This document shows, piece by piece, positions 1-3,414 of a stretch of DNA of 5,415 bases (the first letter of the stretch is position 1; each line of letters opens with the position of its first letter). The notes below the pieces were generated by a model. That model was not told the origin of the DNA and searched no databases. It worked only from the letters and a program-made list of their open reading frames with translations. The stretch comes from Chryseobacterium sp. (GTDB lineage: Bacteria > Bacteroidota > Bacteroidia > Flavobacteriales > Weeksellaceae): positions 1 to 5,415 of the forward strand of contig JASLCD010000028.1 of assembly GCA_030146295.1 (NCBI GenBank), written 5' to 3'. The translations under genes were made by a program, and so were the position numbers.

Positions 1-64
1 ATAACGGTGGTTGTTTACCCGTCTTGGACGCGGGAGGTCGCAAGTTCGAATCTTGCTTTCCAGA
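1..64 (+). tRNA. tRNA-Pro(TGG), 5' end outside window
   Basis: The gene begins at about tRNA position 9, so the 5' acceptor strand lies upstream of the window. The anticodon stem CCCGT/GCGGG (18-22/30-34) closes the loop CTTGGAC with anticodon TGG at 25-27, reading CCA proline codons. The T arm is GCAAG-TTCGAAT-CTTGC (40-56). The 3' acceptor strand is 57-63 and the discriminator is A64. No CCA is encoded. The D stem has about three pairs (3-5 with 13-15). The next tRNA starts six bases later. Confidence 0.88.
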
Positions 65-70
65 CAAATT

Positions 71-142
71 GTTCCATTAGCATAGTGGCGAGTGCATTCG
101 GCTTTCTACCGAACGACAAGGGTTCGATCCCCTTATGGAATA
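71..142 (+). tRNA. tRNA-Glu(TTC), copy 1
   Basis: A full cloverleaf is present. The acceptor GTTCCAT (71-77) pairs with ATGGAAT (135-141), and the discriminator is A142. The D stem GCAT/GTGC is 80-83/92-95. The anticodon stem TTCGG/CCGAA (97-101/109-113) closes CTTTCTA, giving anticodon TTC at 104-106 for GAA codons. The T arm is AAGGG-TTCGATC-CCCTT (118-134). No CCA is encoded. A second Glu(TTC) gene with a different body lies at 850-921. It is tightly packed: six bases after Pro and five before Ile. Confidence 0.93.
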
Positions 143-147
143 CAAAT

Positions 148-221
148 GATTTCGTAGCTCAAGTGGTTAGAGTGTCGGTCTGATACACCGAAGGTTGAAG
201 GTTCGAGTCCTTCCGGAATTA
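148..221 (+). tRNA. tRNA-Ile(GAT)
   Basis: The acceptor GATTTCG (148-154) pairs with CGGAATT (214-220) using two G·U pairs, and the discriminator is A221. The D stem GCTC/GAGT is 157-160/170-173. The anticodon stem TCGGT/ACCGA (175-179/187-191) closes CTGATAC, giving anticodon GAT at 182-184 for AUC/AUU codons. The T arm is GAAGG-TTCGAGT-CCTTC (197-213). No CCA is encoded. It ends the first tight triplet (Pro-Glu-Ile). After it the spacer widens to about 220 bases holding two type A stem-loops. Confidence 0.94.
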
Positions 222-246
222 CAGTAACTAATTGTTAATTGTTTCA

Positions 247-325
247 GGAGAAAAAGTAAAAGTTTGTCGAGAGCAGAAGATCTTTACACCAAACACGAAA
301 ATACAGACAGGCTTTTCTTCTCTCC
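247..325 (+). repeat. Type A stem-loop, copy 1 (unrecognised structured RNA element)
   Basis: The inner stem 258-268 pairs with 306-316 over 11 continuous pairs, two of them G·U (T264-G310, T263-G311). Beyond an interior loop, GGAGA (247-251) pairs with TCTCC (321-325). The shared 16-nt motif RAGMGCAGAAGWTCTT occupies 269-284, immediately after the stem's 5' strand. The terminal loop is 269-305. The A-rich 5' arm and T-rich 3' arm resemble an intrinsic terminator, but a terminator would not need a conserved loop. It lies between tRNA-Ile and the next copy. Confidence 0.7.
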
Positions 326-369
326 AGAATAATGATAATTAAAAAAATATCATTTATAAAATTTTAGGT

Positions 370-433
370 AAAAATAAAGTTTGTTAAGCGCAGAAGTTCT
401 TATATCAAACAATTTTAGACAGACTTTATTTTT
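370..433 (+). repeat. Type A stem-loop, copy 2
   Basis: Positions 370-385 pair with 418-433 over 16 continuous base pairs, with U·G only at 385-418 and 381-422. The shared motif is at 386-401 and reads AAGTTCTT where the other copies read AAGATCTT, so the AAGATCTT palindrome is not strictly conserved. The terminal loop is 386-417. T434 and T435 follow the stem. It ends only seven bases before the Cys tRNA. At stem positions where copy 1 has U·G (263-311), this copy has U-A (380-423), so pairing is kept despite sequence change. Confidence 0.75.
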
Positions 434-440
434 TTAATCT

Positions 441-522
441 GATGGTTCGCCGAAGTGGAAGAGTCGGGGCGGTCTGCAAAACCGTTGTGTAAACTGAGTG
501 GGTTTGAATCCCATAGCCATCT
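441..522 (+). tRNA. tRNA-Cys(GCA) with tyrosine-type class II body
   Basis: The acceptor GATGGTT (441-447) pairs with AGCCATC (515-521), and the discriminator is T522, the U73 known as a cysteine identity base. The anticodon stem 469-473/481-485 closes CTGCAAA, giving anticodon GCA at 476-478. The T arm is 498-514. The D region (3-bp stem CCG/CGG at 450-452/465-467 with a 12-nt loop) is nearly identical to that of the Tyr gene at 687. The 12-nt variable region (486-497) folds as a mini-arm GT/AC. Ordinary tRNA-Cys is class I with a variable loop of about five bases, so this looks like a Tyr gene whose anticodon changed GTA to GCA. Confidence 0.88.
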
Positions 523-528
523 CAATGA

Positions 529-566
529 AAGAGATAAGATATTAGAAATACAATAATATCACTCTT
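529..566 (+). repeat. Spacer hairpin (type B) between Cys tRNA and type A copy 3
   Basis: GATATTA (538-544) pairs with TAATATC (554-560) around a 9-nt loop. AAGAG (529-533) pairs with CTCTT (562-566) outside it. A small AGGA/TCCT hairpin follows at 567-577. None of these carry the type A loop motif. They could be processing stems or simply AT-rich spacer structure. Confidence 0.45.
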
Positions 567-585
567 AGGAATATCCTTTATTAAT

Positions 586-654
586 AAAAGAAAAAGGCTG
601 TCGAGCGCAGAAGATCTTTAGTTAAACATTCAATAAAGACAGACTTTTTCTTTT
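586..654 (+). repeat. Type A stem-loop, copy 3
   Basis: Positions 586-602 pair with 638-654 (16 pairs, one G597·A643 mismatch). The helix may extend outward through 577-582/656-661. The shared motif is at 603-618, directly after the stem, in a loop of 603-637. The T-rich 3' arm (645-655) would look like a terminator in RNA form. It lies in the spacer between the Cys and Tyr tRNAs. Confidence 0.74.
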
Positions 655-686
655 TAATAAAATAGAGGAAATGACTTATGAAATCC

Positions 687-769
687 GGAAGTACGCCGAA
701 GCTGGAGAGTCGGGGCAGACTGTAAATCTGTTGCTTATAGCTGAGTAGGTTCGAATCCTACTACTTCCA
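687..769 (+). tRNA. tRNA-Tyr(GTA)
   Basis: This is a class II tRNA. The acceptor GGAAGTA (687-693) pairs with TACTTCC (762-768) without mismatch, and the discriminator is A769. A 3-bp D stem, 696-698/711-713, has a 12-nt loop. The anticodon stem 715-719/727-731 closes CTGTAAA, with anticodon GTA at 722-724. The 13-nt variable region (732-744) contains a short GC/GC arm. The T arm is GTAGG-TTCGAAT-CCTAC (745-761). The bases after the discriminator happen to read CCA (770-772), one of only two such cases in the array. The next tRNA begins at 774. Confidence 0.94.
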
Positions 770-773
770 CCAA

Positions 774-844
774 CCACTGATAATGTAATGGCAGCATGCA
801 GGAAATGTACTCTTGTTGTTCAGGTTCGATTCCTGGTCAGTGGA
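774..844 (+). tRNA. tRNA-Thr(TGT)-like, non-canonical anticodon loop
   Basis: The acceptor CCACTGA (774-780) pairs perfectly with TCAGTGG (837-843), and the discriminator is A844. The T arm is 820-836. The best anticodon stem, CAGGA/TCTTG (799-803/811-815, one G·U), closes the loop AATGTAC, putting TGT (Thr) at 806-808. Position 33 is then A instead of the near-universal U. Shifting the loop to restore U33 destroys the stem. The 5' half closely matches the Gln and Trp genes at 1697 and 1776, so it may be an anticodon-swapped relative. The isotype is uncertain and the gene may be degenerate. Confidence 0.75.
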
Positions 845-849
845 TAGAA

Positions 850-921
850 GCTCTATTCGTCTAACGGTAAGGACGCCTGCCTTTCGAGCAGAAAACAAGG
901 GTTCGATTCCCTTATAGAGTA
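850..921 (+). tRNA. tRNA-Glu(TTC), copy 2
   Basis: The acceptor GCTCTAT (850-856) pairs with ATAGAGT (914-920), and the discriminator is A921. The D stem GTCT/GGAC is 859-862/871-874. The anticodon arm 876-892 has loop CTTTCGA and anticodon TTC at 883-885, with one C·A mismatch at the base of the stem (876·892). The T arm is AAGGG-TTCGATT-CCCTT (897-913). The D arm resembles ordinary bacterial tRNA-Glu. It shares the T arm of copy 1 at 71 but has a different acceptor and D arm. No CCA is encoded. Confidence 0.9.
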
Positions 922-927
922 CTGGAT

Positions 928-1008
928 GTGAATAGCTGGTCAATAGTGAATGAATATAATACCATGAAAGTTCAGATTTTTTTAAAAAATTGGCCAGTTA
1001 CCATTCAC
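928..1008 (+). repeat. Large spacer hairpin (type B) after Glu copy 2
   Basis: AGCTGGTCAA (934-943) pairs with TTGGCCAGTT (990-999) with two G·U pairs. GTGAAT (928-933) pairs with ATTCAC (1003-1008), leaving a 3-nt bulge at 1000-1002. The loop is 944-989. It opens the longest gene-free stretch (922-1265), which otherwise holds type A copies 4 and 5 and AT-rich sequence with no ORF I can support. Confidence 0.5.
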
Positions 1009-1028
1009 ACACAAAATGAAGAAAAGAG

Positions 1029-1082
1029 AAAAGGTCTGTCAAGAGCAGAAGATCTTTAGTCAATAAAAACAGACAGCCTTTT
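1029..1082 (+). repeat. Type A stem-loop, copy 4
   Basis: Positions 1036-1040 pair with 1072-1076. With T1035 bulged, 1029-1034 pairs with 1077-1082. A bulged A1083 then allows 1022-1028 to pair with 1084-1090. The motif is at 1041-1056, directly after the stem. The loop (1041-1071) is the shortest of the five at 31 nt. The bulge falls at the same stem position as the mismatch in copy 3. A run of eight T (1085-1092) follows. Confidence 0.72.
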
Positions 1083-1113
1083 ACTTTTTTTTAAAACAAA
1101 ATACATTAGGAAA

Positions 1114-1190
1114 TGAGAAAGATTTGTCAAGCGCAGAAGATCTTTACAAATACTAGCAGGCATAGTTTATCAATAGACAGAGCTTTCTCA
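1114..1190 (+). repeat. Type A stem-loop, copy 5 (long loop)
   Basis: Positions 1114-1128 pair with 1176-1190 (14 pairs, one A1122·G1182 mismatch, one U·G). AGG (1108-1110) and CCT (1193-1195) may extend it. The motif at 1129-1144 again starts right after the closing pair. The loop (1129-1175) is 47 nt against 31-37 in the other copies, the extra bases lying 3' of the motif. The outer stem GAGAAAG/CTTTCTC is less A/T-biased and is not followed by a T run, so this copy is a poor terminator although the motif is intact. Confidence 0.7.
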
Positions 1191-1265
1191 GACCTAGCAT
1201 CATATAAGCAATGAGTGATAAGTAATAATAAAAAGATAAAATATGACTCATTATTAATAAATAAC

Positions 1266-1339
1266 GCCTCTCTATTCCAACAGGCAGAGAAAACGGCTTT
1301 AAACCCCGTAAAGTCCCAGTTCGAATCTGGGGAGAGGTA
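1266..1339 (+). tRNA. tRNA with anticodon TAA (Leu) or TTA (ochre suppressor), ambiguous
   Basis: The acceptor GCCTCTC (1266-1272) pairs with GAGAGGT (1332-1338), and the discriminator is A1339. The T arm is CCCAG-TTCGAAT-CTGGG (1315-1331). Standard numbering gives the anticodon stem 1293-1297/1305-1309 with a C1297·C1305 mismatch and anticodon TAA at 1300-1302 (Leu UUA). If that mismatch opens, the canonical-looking loop CTTTAAA places TTA at 1299-1301, which would read UAA stops, with two extra C residues in the 3' stem. The variable loop is only five bases, so a leucine gene here would lack the class II arm. Every complete CDS in the window ends in TAA, which argues against strong suppression. 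Confidence 0.72.
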
Positions 1340-1416
1340 CAGAATAGAAGCAATGAGTAAGGATTTCTGACAGATAGTTTTAATATTATCAATTACTTAT
1401 TATTCAAAAAAATGCC

Positions 1417-1489
1417 GCGGGAATGGTGGAATGGCAGACACTCTTGATTTAGGATCAAGCTTTTGGGGGTTCGAGTCCCTCTTCCCGTA
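1417..1489 (+). tRNA. tRNA-Leu(TAG) lacking the long variable arm
   Basis: The acceptor GCGGGAA (1417-1423) pairs with TTCCCGT (1482-1488), and the discriminator is A1489. The anticodon stem CTTGA/TCAAG (1443-1447/1455-1459) closes TTTAGGA, with anticodon TAG at 1450-1452 (CUA codons). The D arm (1426-1441) with its G·A pair at 13·22 is typical of leucine tRNAs. The variable region is only CTTTT (1460-1464), whereas bacterial tRNA-Leu normally has a stem-loop arm of about a dozen bases or more. The T arm is 1465-1481. The gene is otherwise well formed, so this is a class II tRNA reduced to class I size. Confidence 0.92.
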
Positions 1490-1500
1490 CTACAATATAA

Positions 1501-1529
1501 ATGATAAATGATTCTTAATCAATCATCAT
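1501..1529 (+). repeat. Spacer hairpin (type B) between Leu and Phe tRNAs
   Basis: Positions 1501-1513 pair with 1517-1529 around a CTT loop, with two mismatches in 13 positions. No type A motif is present. Confidence 0.4.
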
Positions 1530-1545
1530 GTATTAATAATATTCC

Positions 1546-1618
1546 GGAAGAGTGGTGTAGAAGGTCTGCACGTTAGTCTGAAAAACTAAAGGTACAGGTT
1601 CAATTCCTGTCTGTTCCA
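1546..1618 (+). tRNA. tRNA-Phe(GAA)
   Basis: The acceptor 1546-1552 pairs with 1611-1617 with a single G1550·G1613 mismatch, and the discriminator is A1618. The D stem GTGT/GCAC is 1555-1558/1568-1571. The anticodon stem TTAGT/ACTAA (1573-1577/1585-1589) closes CTGAAAA, with anticodon GAA at 1580-1582. The T arm ACAGG/CCTGT (1594-1598/1606-1610) has loop TTCAATT. No CCA is encoded. The acceptor mismatch suggests relaxed selection or a repaired or edited stem. Confidence 0.92.
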
Positions 1619-1629
1619 CAAAACTAAAA

Positions 1630-1683
1630 TTGATAAACGATGCATTCGGAGAATGAGATTAATGATCGCTTATTATTTATCAA
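1630..1683 (+). repeat. Spacer hairpin (type B) between Phe and Gln tRNAs
   Basis: TTGATAAA (1630-1637) pairs with TTTATCAA (1676-1683). CGAT (1638-1641) pairs with ATCG (1665-1668), leaving a 7-nt bulge on the 3' side. CATTC (1643-1647) pairs with GAATG (1651-1655) over a GGA triloop. This three-tier helix fills most of the spacer. Confidence 0.5.
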
Positions 1684-1696
1684 TGATAATTACAAC

Positions 1697-1768
1697 TGAT
1701 TCATAGTGTAATGGGCAGCACACAAGATTTTGATTCTTGGAGTTTAGGTTCGAGTCCTAATGAATTAA
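1697..1768 (+). tRNA. tRNA-Gln(TTG)
   Basis: The acceptor TGATTCA (1697-1703) pairs with TGAATTA (1761-1767) with one G·U, and the discriminator is A1768. The anticodon stem CAAGA/TCTTG (1723-1727/1735-1739) closes TTTTGAT, with anticodon TTG at 1730-1732 for CAA codons. The T arm is TTAGG-TTCGAGT-CCTAA (1744-1760). The weak U-A first acceptor pair and the D arm are typical of tRNA-Gln. The bases CCA follow the discriminator (1769-1771). Its D-arm sequence recurs in the Trp and Thr-like genes. Confidence 0.94.
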
Positions 1769-1775
1769 CCACTTT

Positions 1776-1846
1776 ACTCTGATAGTGTAATGGCAGCATT
1801 TCAGTCTCCAAAACTGAAGGTACTGGTTCGAGTCCGGTTCGGAGTG
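1776..1846 (+). tRNA. tRNA-Trp(CCA)
   Basis: The acceptor ACTCTGA (1776-1782) pairs with TCGGAGT (1839-1845). The discriminator G1846 is the G73 expected for bacterial tRNA-Trp. The anticodon stem TCAGT/ACTGA (1801-1805/1813-1817) closes CTCCAAA, with anticodon CCA at 1808-1810. The T arm is ACTGG-TTCGAGT-CCGGT (1822-1838). No 3' CCA is encoded. It is the last tRNA of the array; the first protein gene starts 77 bases later. Its 5' half resembles the adjacent Gln gene. Confidence 0.93.
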
Positions 1847-1923
1847 CAAAAAATGAAGCCATTGATGGGGTATCATTTATTAATTAACAATAATCATTTA
1901 TAAATTTAAAACATGTAGAAAAA

Positions 1924-2409
1924 ATGGAAACGCAACAACAAACATGGCAGAATATGAACGGAAAATTTTTCCAACGCTCTATCACACAGCTGGTAGAAGA
2001 AGCCATTATCCGCGAACAGGCCAACGGACACCGTCTGAAAGTATGTGTGGGATCAGATTCCCATGTGTATGGAGATGCCATCAATTATGCTACAGCAGTA
2101 GTATTTATTCGTGAGGGAAAAGGAGCGTTTACCTTTATCAGAAAAGAAAGAGAAATACAGAGTATCAGTATCAAAGAGCGAATGCTGAATGAGGTGAACA
2201 AATCCGTAGAAATTGCATATGCTATCTGCTCTGTGTTGGATACTTATGGTGTGGAAATGGAGGTACACGCAGACATCAATACCGACCCCGATTTTAAATC
2301 CAATGTGGCATTAAAAGATGCAATGGGATATATTCTCGGAATGGGATATGTGTTTAAAGCAAAACCTTTTGCTTTCGCAAGTTCCAATTGTGCTGATATG
2401 ATGGTTTAA
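1924..2409 (+). CDS. YkuK/DUF458-family RNase H-fold protein
   Basis: A 161-residue cytosolic protein with no signal peptide or membrane segment. It matches the YkuK (DUF458) family, predicted RNase H-like nucleases; the Bacillus member is of similar size. Signature pieces are VGSDSH at 42-47, HADINTD at 115-121, KSN at 125-127 and the C-terminal SSNCAD at 153-158. D45, E90, D117 and D158 are plausible metal-binding acids by analogy with the RNase H fold, but that assignment is mine. The ATG at 1924 follows an A-rich stretch, as is usual in Bacteroidota, with no Shine-Dalgarno site. I found no complete TAnnTTTG promoter between the last tRNA and this start, so read-through from the array is possible. 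Substrate unknown; RNA is suggested by the neighbours. Confidence 0.9.
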   Translation: METQQQTWQNMNGKFFQRSITQLVEEAIIREQANGHRLKVCVGSDSHVYGDAINYATAVVFIREGKGAFTFIRKEREIQSISIKERMLNEVNKSVEIAYAICSVLDTYGVEMEVHADINTDPDFKSNVALKDAMGYILGMGYVFKAKPFAFASSNCADMMV

Positions 2410-2427
2410 ATTGAAATATAAAATCGG

Positions 2428-2446
2428 AACCATAATGATTATGGTT
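2428..2446 (+). other. Perfect 8-bp hairpin between YkuK-like and cREC genes
   Basis: AACCATAA (2428-2435) pairs with TTATGGTT (2439-2446) over a TGA triloop. No T run follows, so it is not a convincing terminator. It may instead stabilise or separate segments of a shared mRNA. Confidence 0.45.
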
Positions 2447-2463
2447 GAGCTAAAAATATAGCC

Positions 2464-2835
2464 ATGGAAAAAACAAAAAGATTATTATTTCTGGATGATA
2501 TAAGATATCCGATTCAGGCGTATCATTATACCAGACAGGATATTTTCCTCAGAAGCGACTGGCATACCGTTCGGAATTACGAGCAGTTTGTCAGCAGGAT
2601 TTTGGAAAAAGGACTTCCGGAAATGATTTCTTTTGACCATGACCTTGCAGACGAACATTATCTGAAACCGGATACCCAGGAATTTGTTGAGAAAACAGGA
2701 TACGACTGTGCCAAATGGCTGATAGAATATTGTATGGACAATTATCTTGATCTTCCAAAATTCTATTGTCATTCCATGAATCCGGTAGGAAAGGAAAATA
2801 TTCTTTCCCTTTTACAAAACTTTAAACAATTGTAA
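2464..2835 (+). CDS. Cyclic-phosphate-processing receiver-like (cREC) protein
   Basis: A 123-residue cytosolic protein with the marks of the cREC family, a receiver (CheY-like) fold that Pfam names for presumed cyclic-phosphate processing. These are LFLDDIR at 8-14 with the acidic pair D11/D12, SFDHDL at 56-61, TGYDCAKWL at 78-86, and HSMNPVGKENI at 103-113 with conserved H and N. The family is thought to act on RNA ends bearing 2',3'-cyclic phosphates and to occur near RNA-repair enzymes. That role is a prediction, but an RNA ligase two genes downstream fits it. The stop codon overlaps the next start by one base (TAATG), indicating translational coupling. An ordinary response-regulator role is unlikely because the HxDxL and HxxN motifs differ from CheY. 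Confidence 0.88.
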   Translation: MEKTKRLLFLDDIRYPIQAYHYTRQDIFLRSDWHTVRNYEQFVSRILEKGLPEMISFDHDLADEHYLKPDTQEFVEKTGYDCAKWLIEYCMDNYLDLPKFYCHSMNPVGKENILSLLQNFKQL

Positions 2836-3389
2836 TGGATATTTTTAGATACATTCAGGATATAAAAACACATCTGAAACTCACATTTGATGAGGTGAAC
2901 GGATGGTTTGAAAAAGATAAAGACACATTGAATCATCAGCCTTCAAACGGAGGCTGGACGGTTCAGCAGATTTTGGAACACCTTTATCTTACCAATTTTT
3001 ATTTGCTGATCCTTATTGAAAAAGGCTACAAAAAGGCCATGAAAAATTCTCAGGATCTTGATCTGGAATCTGCAATAGAAAACTACAGTTTCAATAAAGA
3101 AAAATTGGATAAAGTAGGAGAATATGGTGCTTTTGAATGGATAAGACCGGAACATATGGAACCGAAAGGAGAATTAGGTCCGGATGAAATCAGAAGCTTA
3201 ATCAATCAGCAATATCTGCAATGTTTACATTATCTGGAAGTAATGAAAAATGGAGAAGGGCTACTGTATAAAACGACAATGACAGTGAATGAACTGGGAA
3301 AAATCAATGTATATGAATACATTTATTTTCTGTCACTCCATGCTCAGAGACACATTACCCAGATGAAAAATAATGAATTGGATATTTAA
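2835..3389 (+). CDS. DinB-family (DinB_2) protein
   Basis: A 184-residue predicted four-helix-bundle metalloprotein of the DinB/YfiT superfamily. The likely metal-binding triad is H49 in the segment WTVQQILEHL (41-50) plus H169 and H173 in LHAQRHITQM (168-177). These are the usual positions: one His in helix 2 and an HxxxH near the C terminus. Length is normal for the family. Members include bacillithiol-dependent transferases and many proteins of unknown reaction, so no substrate is assigned. The start is fixed by the one-base overlap with the cREC stop. Twenty-five bases separate it from the RNA ligase. Such genes are common in Bacteroidota genomes, so its place between two RNA-related genes may be functional or incidental. 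Confidence 0.9.
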   Translation: MDIFRYIQDIKTHLKLTFDEVNGWFEKDKDTLNHQPSNGGWTVQQILEHLYLTNFYLLILIEKGYKKAMKNSQDLDLESAIENYSFNKEKLDKVGEYGAFEWIRPEHMEPKGELGPDEIRSLINQQYLQCLHYLEVMKNGEGLLYKTTMTVNELGKINVYEYIYFLSLHAQRHITQMKNNELDI

Positions 3390-3414
3390 AGAGTTCCATT
3401 AAAAAACAATTAAA

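Noticed and set aside
761..943. Minus-strand 60-codon ORF over tRNA genes
   Set aside because: It is antisense to the Thr-like and Glu tRNAs and their flanks; its reading frame is a by-product of tRNA sequence and shows no protein-like features.
247..1190. CRISPR array
   Set aside because: The repeated units are irregularly spaced, form long variable stems, share only a 16-nt loop motif and alternate with tRNAs; spacing and repeat identity do not fit CRISPR.
247..1190. Type A copies as plain intrinsic terminators
   Set aside because: The T-rich 3' arms allow termination for some copies, but the conserved loop motif and copy 5, which lacks a T run, are not explained by that alone. Termination may be a secondary role.
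1153..1392. Minus-strand 79-codon ORF
   Set aside because: It covers type A copy 5 and the TAA/TTA tRNA on the opposite strand; composition looks like translated AT-rich spacer, not a gene.
1861..1923. Bacteroidota promoter before the YkuK-like gene
   Set aside because: TAAATTTA at 1901-1908 only partly matches TAnnTTTG and no TTG element sits at the right spacing.
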